Of a stretch of 64,000 nt of DNA, positions 46,304 through 56,582 are shown in pieces. The first letter of the stretch is position 1, and each line of letters opens with the position of its first letter. Made by a program: the position numbers and the translations under genes. The stretch spans positions 310,001-374,000 of the forward strand of contig CAJNAR010000012.1 in the NCBI GenBank assembly GCA_905220665.1, given 5' to 3'. A model generated the notes under the pieces. It saw only the letters and a list, made by a program, of their open reading frames with translations, ran no database searches and was not told the origin of the DNA. The stretch is from Albugo candida (taxonomy: Eukaryota; Oomycota; Peronosporomycetes; Albuginales; Albuginaceae).

Positions 46304-48439
46304 TCACCTTTTACCTTGTTCTATCAGAATCACAGCAAGACTCAGCGCCAACACCAAAAATATAATCAGCAGAATCTTCATCCAGAAAATCTTGGCTTCC
46401 ATCGGTTTGATTCGATTCGCACGATCCTCTGATTTATCTTCACCGACACCTTGCTCATAATGCAAAGGAATGAAATCCACGCGACGAAATCCTTGGGTAT
46501 TTCGCAAATGCTCATTTTCCAATCGAAAAAAGCTCCAAAACGTACGTCGAAAGAGTTCCAGTACCATTGTAAAAGGCTGTAGATATAGAGGTAACGTACT
46601 GCTCGTATTTGGCGGAACAAGAGAAAGAGTCCAAGAGAACCTCAAGAAGAGATCGGCTACGATGGCGACATAATATACCCACAGACGACCAAACATGTGC
46701 CGATCACCTAAATAGTTGTATTGAGGACGGCCGAGACCCCAATCCATACCGACATCCCACACCCAAGTATATAGAGAGCTTATTGTGAACAGGAACACCC
46801 ACACAATCTGAAAGCTTTGAATGTGATAGAAAACTTGAGGATAAAATGGATGGAAAATTCCAAATAGCGCCACAACTTGTGCGAGAGCGTATTTGATCGC
46901 ATTGGGAAAGTTTGGCCACCATTTCTGTGTATCATGAATCCGCCGAAGACTTTGTAAGAATCTCCACCACAACGGTAATGCGCAAATGAGCGGAGTGACG
47001 ACATTGACATAATAATAATTGGTGCTGCAAGTGTGCTGTACTCGATCATATCGCCATCTTTCGGATGCGAAAATGGTCACTTCGCTCGCACTTGTGAAAT
47101 AACGCTGCGAGGATGCTACTGCACCTTCAGAATCTGGAAGTAAGAATTCTTTCGAAAGGAAAAAGCAAAGCGACCAACTCAAATCCTGGTTGACTTTGAC
47201 CGTACTTGTGAGGTAATCGCCTACAAAAGTATGAAAGAACGACACCGGGAAAAGCGGCGAGCACACTATTTCCAAAATCGTCTTCCACAATCCTTTGTAC
47301 GCTCTCCACGACCGAATGACATAAAAATAAAACGAGTATCCGAAAAGAAGCAATGGGTAGTACCCTCGATGCAAAATACGCTCTGGAAAATTTTGGTTGA
47401 CCACTTTGTAATACAACAATACATTTAGTAAAAACACAATTGTCATATTTGTCGCTTCGTTGAATACTTGAGTATAACTTTGACTTTTACGAGGATCTAT
47501 CTCAAAGATATAGCGATAATTGATTCTAGCCGTTCGCCATACAAACATGGAGAGGCCAATAAGCCAATGTAATAAGAGCAGCCCTCCGATTCCACGATAA
47601 ACTGGATAGGCTCTCGTGAGGGCCAAGTCAATGATATGCCGTTCATTTCCGCTAGGGAAGCTTGGTACAATGATAGAATCCCATACAACCCACGTTAGCA
47701 GCACCAAACAGGATCCAATTTTGACTCCGATATAAATGTGTCCCCAATGAATGAACGCTTCTTTTCGGGTCATTAACGTCGCCATGGCTACTTGACGATT
47801 CCCATCAGTGAAGCAATTAGCAAAAAATGTTTCTAATTTTGCAATTAGTTGCTGACATTCTTGAGCATTGGAAAAGGAATAGTTCTGTAAATACTGGTGA
47901 ATATGCTGCTTTCTGAGTGATTTTTGTAAAAGTTTGTCATGTTTTTTCAGGATTTTGATGAAACCTGTATAATTTAATATTGCAAAATTGTGCAATTGAT
48001 GCAGTAAGCGATGTAACTCAACTAACGAGTATTTCATAGATTCCGTGGTGGTGTTGGACGCATTGGATCGATATTGCGAGCTTAGTAAATCAAACTGATC
48101 GGAGAATTCCTTCAGATGGCGTTTATAAGCATTTTCTACTTTTTCGTACTCCATCTCAATCAGTTCTTCGAATTCGGAGCAAGATGATACAAGTGGTTGC
48201 ATTTCACTACGATAAGTATCAGTACCCACGATGGAAGGAGATGACGGAGCGGTTTGGAATTGCCATTGCTCTTTGTGATTGAATGCCTTTGTACTCGATC
48301 GTGCTGAGCTACTGGACGTAGTGGAACAGGTTGCACGCACTTTTTTATTCAACATCTTTTTCAATTTCTTGTATTCCATGTACTCATGTTCCCATTCAGT
48401 GTAAATATTATCACGTAAACGATGGCTAAAGTGAACCAT
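46304..48439 (-). CDS. SPX-EXS domain phosphate exporter (XPR1/PHO1 family)
   Basis: 711 residues from the ATG at 48439, giving the canonical SPX start (MVHFSHRLRDNIYTEW...YKKLKKML). The SPX domain spans about 1-205, with a Ser-rich insertion at 38-80 and the lysine helix KILKKHDK at 162-169 that binds inositol pyrophosphates in this family. About nine hydrophobic segments follow from residue 232. The EXS domain (about 390-650) has LPLWWRFLQSLRR at 489-501, YTWVWDVGMDWGLG at 557-570 and RRTFWSFFRLENEH at 631-644. A further hydrophobic segment ends the protein (685-706). Family members export phosphate across the plasma or endomembranes under inositol-pyrophosphate control. Intron-less, divergent from the Fes1-like gene with 280 bp between the starts. 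Confidence 0.93.
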   Translation of the reverse strand: MVHFSHRLRDNIYTEWEHEYMEYKKLKKMLNKKVRATCSTTSSSSARSSTKAFNHKEQWQFQTAPSSPSIVGTDTYRSEMQPLVSSCSEFEELIEMEYEKVENAYKRHLKEFSDQFDLLSSQYRSNASNTTTESMKYSLVELHRLLHQLHNFAILNYTGFIKILKKHDKLLQKSLRKQHIHQYLQNYSFSNAQECQQLIAKLETFFANCFTDGNRQVAMATLMTRKEAFIHWGHIYIGVKIGSCLVLLTWVVWDSIIVPSFPSGNERHIIDLALTRAYPVYRGIGGLLLLHWLIGLSMFVWRTARINYRYIFEIDPRKSQSYTQVFNEATNMTIVFLLNVLLYYKVVNQNFPERILHRGYYPLLLFGYSFYFYVIRSWRAYKGLWKTILEIVCSPLFPVSFFHTFVGDYLTSTVKVNQDLSWSLCFFLSKEFLLPDSEGAVASSQRYFTSASEVTIFASERWRYDRVQHTCSTNYYYVNVVTPLICALPLWWRFLQSLRRIHDTQKWWPNFPNAIKYALAQVVALFGIFHPFYPQVFYHIQSFQIVWVFLFTISSLYTWVWDVGMDWGLGRPQYNYLGDRHMFGRLWVYYVAIVADLFLRFSWTLSLVPPNTSSTLPLYLQPFTMVLELFRRTFWSFFRLENEHLRNTQGFRRVDFIPLHYEQGVGEDKSEDRANRIKPMEAKIFWMKILLIIFLVLALSLAVILIEQGKR

Positions 48440-48719
48440 TCGGATACGATCCAAGAAGCCTTGCGAGCTCCGATTGATTGGATGAAATTAGTTTGATCTC
48501 GATTATTGCGCATCGATGTCATTTCTTTGCGAGTTCTTTTATACATTCGCAATCACTTTTTGTCAATAAACGATGCAGATAAATAAGTGTATCAGCTCAA
48601 ATGCTTTCCTTCCATTACAATGTATCTTAAATTTTACGATTACTTTGCATAAATGTTACGATAGAATTTCTCGAATTTCGACAGCACTTTACGGTTTATT
48701 TGTACCAGTTAGAAATCAA
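48440..48719. promoter_or_regulatory. Bidirectional promoter region between SPX-EXS and Fes1/HspBP1 genes
   Basis: 280 bp between divergent start codons, with no other gene, so it must hold both promoters. An upstream ATG at 48573 opens in frame with the Fes1-like gene and would add 49 residues; see that entry. Confidence 0.5.
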
Positions 48720-49721
48720 ATGGCGGATCCTAATAAATGGCTCGGGCTCATGAAATGGAGCATGAAGTATTGCGATGGTACTACACCTGCAAATGCCACA
48801 GAAATGTCCGAAGAGAAACGTGCTTTTCTCGATAAAGTACTGAAAGAGGCTGTTATTGATGAAAACGAACGAATAAAACAAATTCTTCGGATTTTAGACG
48901 GAGAACATCCGAGTGTTGTGTACGAAAAGAAAAATGACGAAAATAATGAGTTGAATGACTCGGAAGATTCCAAAGTAACGGAAGAGGATTTGGAAATGTA
49001 CAAAGAAGCACTGATTGATGAGTTGCTCGTTCGCATCGATCAGATCGATAACGCGCAAAACTTTGTGAAAATGAACGGCCTCGACGTTTGTATTAAAGTC
49101 GTACAACAGTCGCCTCGTCAAGTGCTGAGAGCGTCGGCGATGGAAGTAATTTCAGTTGTGGTACAAAATAATCCGTTTTGTCAAGATGCGGCTCATAAAA
49201 GCGGAATGTTGAAGCTCCTCTGCGATATCGCCAAGACCGACCCAGATACCACCACACAAGTAAAAGCTTTTATGGCCATCTCCTGTCTGATCAGGAATCA
49301 TCTGCCATCTCAGCAAGACTTTTTATCAAATGCATTTGACGGTATAGGGCTGATTGAAAAATGTTTACAATCGGAAGACGTGAGACTTGAGCGAAAAGCA
49401 CTGTTTTTATCCCGCTCGCTGGTTACGACATCAGACACTTTTGCTCGTCAAATAGTCGCATCTGGGAAATTTCTCAACGAATTGAGTACATTCATTCTGA
49501 GCGAAGACATCGATCTGTGCGAGAGCAGTGTCGACGCATTGTATGAAATCATGCAAATAAATGCGGAATTCAAAAAAATTTGTCGTCAACCATCGTTCCA
49601 AATCAGTGACCGATTGGATCAAAAATTGATTGCTTTGGATTCATTGAAGGAAGAAGAAAAACAATATTTTGTAGAAACTCGAAAGAAAGTCTCCGATTTG
49701 CGTAATTGGATGCAAAGCTGA
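48720..49721 (+). CDS. Hsp70 nucleotide exchange factor, Fes1/HspBP1-like armadillo protein
   Basis: 333 residues from the ATG at 48720. This start is chosen because MADPNKWLGLMKWSMKYCDGT matches the usual Fes1 N-terminus (LLKWSI); the in-frame ATG at 48573 would add 49 residues without a clear role. Residues about 90-310 form armadillo-like repeats, with the family signatures LVRIDQIDNAQNFVKMNGLD, VKAFMAISCLIRNH and RKALFLSRSLV. HspBP1/Fes1 proteins release ADP from cytosolic Hsp70 by embracing its nucleotide-binding lobe and help clear misfolded protein. There are no introns, and the start region is short of any targeting peptide, consistent with a cytosolic protein. Confidence 0.88.
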   Translation: MADPNKWLGLMKWSMKYCDGTTPANATEMSEEKRAFLDKVLKEAVIDENERIKQILRILDGEHPSVVYEKKNDENNELNDSEDSKVTEEDLEMYKEALIDELLVRIDQIDNAQNFVKMNGLDVCIKVVQQSPRQVLRASAMEVISVVVQNNPFCQDAAHKSGMLKLLCDIAKTDPDTTTQVKAFMAISCLIRNHLPSQQDFLSNAFDGIGLIEKCLQSEDVRLERKALFLSRSLVTTSDTFARQIVASGKFLNELSTFILSEDIDLCESSVDALYEIMQINAEFKKICRQPSFQISDRLDQKLIALDSLKEEEKQYFVETRKKVSDLRNWMQS

Positions 49722-49808
49722 ATTGCCATTTCATAACTTCCACGATATCTATAATGCATGCATTCTTCGGATAATAACCTTTTCGCTAGCTTTGGCAGTC
49801 TTCAATAA

Positions 49809-50138
49809 CTATTCCGTTAATTCACGCTTCGACCCACACTGTGCACAGAATTTCGCGTGAATGGGTTCATAGACTAGATTACAGTTGATACATCGATCCT
49901 GATGTTGCTCTTTGTTTTGAATTTTGATTTGATACATCTTATGGTAATATCGCATTCGGTCTAATTCCTCGTTTCCTTCTCTCAGAAGAAGTTTGATGGC
50001 ACCAGCATCTCTCAGATTCTTCTGATCGCGGAACTTTAGTGCAATGTATGTCTTCATCATCTCGCGATGCTGCCATTCCGGACACTTGCGAGCTGATCGA
50101 AGGCAATCGCGATATAATCGTAACACATACTCCCGCAT
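49809..50138 (-). CDS. LYR-motif protein with C-terminal zinc ribbon
   Basis: 109 residues, ATG at 50138. The N-terminus has the LYR motif (residues 8-10, VLRLYRDCLRSARKCP), as in mitochondrial LYRM proteins that bind acyl-ACP and support Fe-S or respiratory-complex assembly. A helical region follows (residues 20-75). The C-terminus has four cysteines, 83, 86, 98 and 101 (CINC-x11-CAQC), a zinc-ribbon-like arrangement that standard short LYRM proteins lack. Mitochondrial location is inferred from family. The combination is unusual in known families; both halves are in one uninterrupted frame, so it does not depend on a splice model. Confidence 0.75.
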   Translation of the reverse strand: MREYVLRLYRDCLRSARKCPEWQHREMMKTYIALKFRDQKNLRDAGAIKLLLREGNEELDRMRYYHKMYQIKIQNKEQHQDRCINCNLVYEPIHAKFCAQCGSKRELTE

Positions 50139-50422
50139 CTCGCTCTATTGGCTAGAAATCGCCGATAGTTCATGCTTTGCATTCGGTCATTTTCGTAGAA
50201 AAAAAAGATAATTAACGCTCGATAGAAGGAGGTGACTACTGTTTATTACATGATTTAATAATAAATTCGATAATCTGATTGACATGGATGAATTTTGACA
50301 GTATTTGGCTCGTTACGATCACGAGAGAGTCATCCTTCTCCTTCTGCTTCATTCTCAGTGACGCTTCAACAACTCTTCCGTTACATTGGGTACTCGCGAT
50401 TGGATATTGCTATCCTCAATCA
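50139..50422. other. Intergenic, no gene
   Basis: Space between the LYR gene start and the ClpP stop; contains only non-coding AT-rich sequence, presumably the LYR promoter and ClpP 3' end. Confidence 0.4.
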
Positions 50423-51198
50423 TTAGTTGAACGATTTCTCTGTCGAAGTTTCCGTCCGTTCTCTCATGATGGAATCGATGATTCCAAAATTGACCGCTTC
50501 TTCTGGGTCCATGAACAAATCACGATCCATTGCTTTCTCAATCTTGACAATTGATTTCCCGGTGTGCAAGGAATACAATTTGTTTAGTCTGAAGCAAGCT
50601 CGTAAACAAAATGGAACGATGTTCAATTCTATAATTGTGACAAAACCTGTGGCGAAGTTTGATGATCTCTTCAGCGTGAATTGCAATATCACTCGCCATC
50701 CCTTGTGTACCTCCCGATGGTTGATGGATCATGATCTGCACATATCGATGATTATAAGATGTAGGACTATGTATCAATATGTACCCTAGAATTCGGAAGC
50801 GCGCAACGATGGCCCGGTGCACCGCCTGCCAGTAAGAGTGCAGCCATAGAAGCTGCTTGTCCGAGACACAAAGTCTTTACTTTTGAGTGGATGTATTGCA
50901 TTGTATCGAATATAGCCAGTCCTGACGTCACAATTCCTCCTGGACTATTGATGTACATGTATATGTCTTTTTCAGGTTGTTCCGATTCCAAATATAATAA
51001 TTGAGCCGTCACAAGCGACGAAAGCGTATCATCAATGGGTCCTTGCACAAATACAATTCTTTCTTTCAAAAGTCTCGAGTAGATATCGTACGCTCTCTCT
51101 CCTGAATGAGACTTTTCCAACACGATCGGAATGTATGAAGATAAACGGGCAAACTGCTTTGAAGAGCGCATCAACTTCCAGCGTTGGATACCGAACAT
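50423..51198 (-). CDS. clpP: ATP-dependent Clp protease proteolytic subunit, mitochondrial type (three exons)
   Basis: Exons 51198-50785, 50735-50647 and 50588-50423 give 222 residues; the introns (50784-50736, 49 bp, and 50646-50589, 58 bp) have GT...AG ends and splice to a continuous ClpP sequence. Residues 1-30 are basic and Ser-rich, suiting a mitochondrial presequence. The catalytic triad is visible: Ser117 in GQAAS, His142 in IMIHQPSGG, Asp191 in MDRDLFM. The INSPGG oxyanion strand is at 84-89. ClpP forms tetradecamers that degrade unfolded proteins in the matrix with ClpX. It is divergent from the S8e gene, with 114 bp between the inferred start codons, so they share a promoter region. 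Confidence 0.93.
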
Positions 51199-51312
51199 AG
51201 CGCGTAAGTTGTGCTCGTACGTACTGAATGTCTGTTAAATTCGCCTCATTTGGCTGGCTGACAATTTGCGCCATCCAATCGCTGACACAAAGCATTCTCC
51301 AAGTTAAGAGCA
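51199..51312. promoter_or_regulatory. Bidirectional promoter between clpP and S8e gene
   Basis: 114 bp between the clpP ATG (51198) and the inferred S8e ATG (51313). Short shared promoters are usual in compact genomes. Confidence 0.4.
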
Positions 51313-52125
51313 ATGGGTACGTCCTCTGCACATATCACGTTCGCCTTGATGCGAGTGGAAGTATAAGAGCCGACCAAAGCTTCGAGAAACCCTTGTAGTT
51401 TTGGTCAGCTCTCGTTCTTACCACGTGATGTCATATTCACTGCTGTATCCCTTTTTTCGTGCAGCATTCGAATATGTCCGACAATGCTTACTATCTCTGT
51501 ATTGGTAGGTATCTCTCGTGATTCTCGTCACAAACGCCGTGAAACTGGTGGAAAGCGAAAGCAATTCCGCAAGAAGCGAAAGTTTGAGTTGGGGCGACAA
51601 CCGGCCAACACAAAACTAGGAGGAAAGCGTGTTCACCGCGTACGTGTTCGTGGAGGACATTTCAAGTTCCGTGCATTGCGTTTGGAAACTGGAAACTTTT
51701 CGTGGGGAAGTGAAGCCGTTTCTCGAAAAACGAGGATTTTGGATGTCGTTTACAACGCGTCAAATAATGAATTGGTGCGAACTAAGACACTGGTTAAGAG
51801 CGCTGTTGTTTCCATTGATGCAACTCCCTTCCGACACTGGTATGAAACTCATTATGGAGTCAAAATTGGTGTGAAAAAGAATACAGAAAGCACAGAAAAA
51901 GTTGAACAAGAAAAGAAATCCGACCACGTCATGCGAAAACTTGCTCAACGACAACGTGGCCGTATTTTTGACCCGAAACTTGACGACCAGTTTATGTCAG
52001 GGCGAATCCTGGCATGTGTCTCATCTCGTCCTGGACAATCTGGACGTGCAGATGGTTACATCTTAGAAGGCAAAGAACTGGAGTTTTACCAGCGTAAACT
52101 GGCCACTAAGAAATCGAAAAAGTGA
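51313..52125 (+). CDS. RPS8: 40S ribosomal protein S8 (eS8), 4-nt first exon
   Basis: Almost the whole protein is in one frame ending at 52125 ([20 protein letters not shown] onward, typical eS8, with [11 protein letters not shown] and the Lys-rich end). The expected N-terminus MGIS is not formed by the in-frame ATG at 51484, which would add LTISVLV. An ATGG at 51313-51316 is followed by GTACGTCC, and TTGGTAG at 51502-51508 precedes GTATCTCTCG. A 192-bp intron (51317-51508) thus joins to ATG GGT ATC TCT, exactly the family start, giving 206 residues. The splice is inferred. eS8 is a structural component of the small ribosomal subunit. Residues 126-143 are a Lys/Glu-rich expansion loop, common in eukaryotic forms. 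Confidence 0.92.
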
Positions 52126-52839
52126 TTGTGCTGAGACATTGCGGGCTTTCAATAGTCGAAGAACCATGAGAGGATTGGAGTAATCAAATACGCAAATTTG
52201 CACCATTGCCGCTATTACAAGTGATCTTGTCTTGCTTGACCTGTACTGGACTCTGCTCTGCTCTCCTGTTCCATGTCTTATATCGCAATGGTTCACAGCC
52301 AAGTAGCTCTATTTCCTGACTACGCGATGCTCTGAAGCATTGCTTGTTGATATCGATATCAATAGTTTATCCCTCCTTAATGGACTTTGACGCCACACCA
52401 TTCTAATGCTCTCACTGATGAAAATCACATCTGCGATAATTTCTTTCTCAACGCCTAACGAAAGCGAGGTAGAACCAGGCGATACCGTGCTTTGATCTTG
52501 ACGTTTCCAATTCTCGCGGTGAATGCTGTGGCATTTCTTACGTTAATAAGAAATGGTCATAGGAACGGTAGGCTATCTCTTGGAGTTGTACAATAAAGGC
52601 CGCTTAGGTTCTTCAGTACACATCCTTTGGTTCTACAAGTCGTATTTTGGGTATCGAACATTTGCGCTGTAAAGCTGAACTTTGATATATTCTGTTCGTC
52701 GCCTCCCGAGTCGTTAGACGTGCGACCTCGCATTTACAAGTCGGCATTAACGGAAAGCTTACTGAGGCAGTGAGTAATTACAAGTTGGTACATATGCAAG
52801 ATTGAGACTTTAATTGCAAAAAGGGATTTGCCGTCATTC
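52126..52839. other. Intergenic between S8e and module R, no gene
   Basis: No conserved coding sequence; a short antisense open frame at 52063-52302 overlaps the S8e end and is not supported. Confidence 0.4.
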
Positions 52840-53405
52840 AGTTTCGCTGGTCTATTGATCACACTGATGATTATAATCGTGCTGATCAATATTGCTACTT
52901 ATACAGCATGTGACACTTTTGCGTGTGGTTGCTTGACGATCGCATTCAGATTTTGCGATCGATCTCAATCTGTCAAAGTGCTTGTGTGGGTATGCTATCA
53001 GCACACGAGAGCTTGAAGATTGCTACATCATGTGTTTCGCTATCGCAGGCAATGACAACCAATGCGTTTTGCGCTTGCAAGTCGTTTCTGACCCGTCATC
53101 AATGTTTTATTGTAGTTTTTCCATGAATTTGAGGATCTTGGAGCAGCCTACAAGACCTCAAGTTTCATGTATTTGGCTTTGAATGTGTCCACTCAGTATT
53201 CGAGTGATCCAGGCTGATGCGAATTGTCGAAGCGCGGCAGTGAGCCCGGCCCAAGGTTTGAATGGCTTTGACCAGAACAGGTTCTACCAATGACGACAAA
53301 TCGGGATAATATAAAACTATGACGTCACGTCATAGAGCTCAAAGTCGAAATGTATCAGATATTGGATGTCACGTGCTCGCTTCTTGAGATTTTTTTATAA
53401 CTCGA
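52840..53405 (+). repeat. Module R, copy 7 (beside the intact S gene)
   Basis: Plus-orientation, shortened module R: CACTGATGATTATAATCGTGCTGATC near 52860 and ATGACGTCA near 53322, with the GCGTGTGGTTGCTTGACGATC block at about 52920. It lies between the housekeeping block and the S gene and looks like the source arrangement of the duplicated unit. Confidence 0.55.
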
Positions 53406-54602
53406 CTAAAAGCAACCCTTGAAAATCGCATTCCAGCATCCAGTGTTTGGTGGCTCTGGATCTCTCTTCTGTTCAGCCTTGCCGATAGCATCTTCCTTTT
53501 GTAAGTTATCCTCCCTCATCCTTGATTCTTCCTTCAGATCCAAATCATATTCCTCTGCAATGTTCACCATGTTATCTTCCACGAAGAGATACGTATATGG
53601 ATGATTCGCTGTATTTATTACAATTTGATAACTTCTCAAAATGGAAGATCCCAGTATCCAGTCATTATCATCTTTCTTTGAATCTTCAATGAGAAGAGTA
53701 CAAGTGTCACCATTTCTGACAAACGATTGGGGTGGATTGTGCTTTAAGGTATGATCTGAAAAGAAAATATATAAGGCGAGCTGGTCGCCATGAAATGGTT
53801 TCGATGTTTTGATGTAGGCGACGAGTGACGCGCACTCTCCTTGATAACGACCATCTTCTAGTTTCGGGTCGCGCACCTTTTCCTTGAAGATATCCCAAAA
53901 ATTCTTGGATTTGCTAGTCGGAATCAAGGTGACCTCGTTACCAAGTTCGACTGTAACCCTCTGATCCTTATACTCTATGCCTCCAAATTGGATGCTGCAT
54001 TTCTCCATTTCCTTCACCGATAGCTTAGTTTGATAATTCGGTCCTTTTGAATCTGGTGAAGTTAATTGGAGAGTAGGACCATGATCCTTCACCCATTTGA
54101 ATAGAGAAGTCCCTTGACTGATTTTTAGGACAGCCTGAATGCTGAGACTTGGACTTGGGAGAGACTATAATTGGTTGCTTCTAACCAGCGAATTTAAAGA
54201 TTCCAAACTCATTTTCCACACGACATGCGTTTCTCGTTTATATTTAGCGGCTTCGAAACATCTCACAACTTCCACGATATAACCCTCAAATAAACCAGAA
54301 GACCATCTCGGCAGCACGCATGGACTCTTTATGAGAAATGTCACGTCAAACAAGAAATCAGTAAACGAAGGTGTGGTTTCCTTCTTTGACTTTTTCTTAG
54401 TAGGAGGGCTCTTCACAAATGTTCCGTCGGGCATCATTCTAACCAAAGAAGATATGTCAACACTCAGGCCTCGCTGACCTACCTCTCCTGTCTTTCCTGA
54501 TACTATGAACGTTTCCATGTGAGAAACATCGAAACAGTTTGATTGAGATTGAGCTGCATTCAATAAGACAAGACCGCACATTTTGAATGTAAGTGTCTTC
54601 AT
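53406..54602 (-). CDS. Secreted protein S, unknown function, with an in-frame TAG that may sit in a 51-bp intron
   Basis: ATG at 54602 starts a signal peptide (MKTLTFKMCGLVLLNAAQSQS). The frame runs to the TGA at 53406 except for one TAG at 54165-54167. A GT...AG segment of 51 bp (54185-54135) covers the TAG and keeps frame, giving 381 residues if spliced; without splicing the protein stops at about 145 residues. Relics at 3.6 and 18.6 kb read through at this point, one with TAC in place of TAG, so either explanation holds. Other marks are a GEV-x2-RGLSVDIS block, a Lys-rich run (PPTKKKSKK), DGRYQGECAS near the middle, and an acidic EDSKKDDNDW stretch followed by a short Cys C-terminus. The gene has at least five decayed copies in the window. 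No domain recognised. Confidence 0.7.
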
Positions 54603-56582
54603 CTCTACTGTGATATTTGTATAATGCTGGAATAGAGGGTTACTCTCGCATTGCAAACTTAATATACGTGCACGCACGTATTGAATCCCCTTGACCAAGG
54701 CCACGGTTTTTTCAATTTGACAACTAGTTCGTCTGATTGTACTTACGTTGTTGCAATCTGGTAGGACATGGTTTACCTCATAACTTGATAAACCTAGCAA
54801 GTATCGTTTTTTAGAATTCCAGATTTATTACAGTATTTTTAGGAAATTGCTATTTCCACCCCCCACGTGGCTTTCTGACCAATCAGATTACAGCGATATC
54901 CAAGATATGGCTGCGGTTTCACAGTCTTGCATCCCGATTGAAAGTATTAGAACTCATAGTTACACACCTAAACCATTTCTAGATCAGCCAGCTTTCTCAT
55001 GCTTTTCGTTGTACAGCGTCGTTCGCAATAGTAGAGTATGCATTTACGGATCGCCATCATCTGTCGTCTGAATACTACATCTTGCGAGAAAGTATTTGGA
55101 AGTTGAAGTACGTTTAGTCTGGTCTGAGAAATGGACTGATAACGACAGCAAGCTTTTGCCGTATTTCTTTAACACGAGCAAAAGGTTAAAATACGTTGTA
55201 AATACTTTTTTTTTTGTAACTTGATTAAGACGGTTCCCAAGCGCACAGACGCCCTGCCGTTGTACTGTTATGGAATGGGCTATCGTTTCTAAATGTTGCA
55301 CGTAGCTGCTTTTAGTGAACTTGACATCTTCATGCCGCTATGCCGTTTGTGTGCATCGCCCGAATTTCAAAGTGACCTGTGTTGCAATCGAGTGCATGTT
55401 TGCGAAAGCTTCTGCCAGCACAATTTTTTGTACTGGAAAGGGTACTGTACATTATCTCTTACGGATGCGACAAGGATAGCGGATTTTCAATACACTTGGA
55501 GTAATGCCGTCCATGGCAGCTTATATGCATCCAGGGGTGTTCTACCAATCAATACTTTCGAGAGAAGTGCTTAAAACATTAAAAGTTGGTGGACATGGTA
55601 TTTCCCTATTTTTACCATGGAAGCGCATCCAACACAGTACTTTTATACATAAGATTACTAAGCTGCGCATCCAACACAACACTTTTATACATAAGATTAC
55701 TAAGCTGCGCCTCCTTCGCCAAGTTGATAACGTTGCACTGTCAAAATTGGCACTTGTTGCATTCAGTCTGAAGGGAACGCGTACTCAACACACAGAGATT
55801 CTACGTGATAGCGCACCTACGAGACAGCTCGAGTCACGTGCGCAATAACAGGAAAAAGTAAACGTAAACGTAAAGGGACAAAGCGCTGCTATTACTCAAA
55901 AGGATGGATTCTGTGGAGATGGAGTTTGTACTTGTAAGGAATTTCAATGAAACGACATCAAATAATGGAAAAGTGATCGGTAAGAAAGTTTGATTTTAGC
56001 TCTAACAGCCCGCAGCCTCACAATCTCCAAAAAGCAATTTGACAGACCAGTGCGCTGCAATCGTGCAATATGAAAGGAAGCGATTCGAATGTGCCTCCTC
56101 TATTGAAGATATATTCATGGTTCGAATAAAATCTAATCTGGTTCAGATTATCACGAAGCTTCAGCTCGGCATTCCTAGTTTACTATTATACCGCGTCGAT
56201 GAAAGATACCGTGTATCATGACAAGTTCTGATTCTTGATAATCTCAACATCATTTCGAGACAAGAAGAGGAAATAACGTGTGACTACATCAGCTCGATCT
56301 ATGAAGCAGACAATATAGAATATTGCGATCGGTACAATACCACGAAAGCTCAAAGCAGCACAAAAACATTATAACGGCAGCAGGCGTTTATGCCGCCGAT
56401 GGGTTGGAGCAATAGCTTGACGATAGTTTGCAATACTTACCACATAATGTTGTACCAAACGCAGGCATAATCTCAAACAATTACTACAATAGACAGTATT
56501 TTATGTACCAACCTTCGGACAACATCGACATCATCTACCATCCAATTCTTTTGTGATCTCGACACTTTTTTGTCATCATAAA
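54603..56582. other. Intergenic between S and pol5, no supported gene
   Basis: Two kilobases between divergent gene starts. Only short open frames are seen; one at 55293-55574 (PLCRLCASPEF-x10-CNRVHVCESFCQ) is cysteine-rich and could be a gene fragment, but has no relative elsewhere in the window that keeps the frame. The GAGACAGCTCGAG block at about 55830 is conserved in the relic units. Two 42-bp tandem units lie at 55623-55706. Confidence 0.5.
55623..55706 (+). repeat. Two tandem 42-bp units
   Basis: GCGCATCCAACACA begins at 55623 and 55665, and the shared CTTTTATACATAAGATTACT follows in each; only two bases differ between the units (GT against AC after the AACACA). Confidence 0.9.

Noticed and set aside
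55293..55574. Cysteine-rich small gene in the S-pol5 spacer
   Set aside because: No signal peptide and no copy elsewhere with the frame preserved; left as unsupported.
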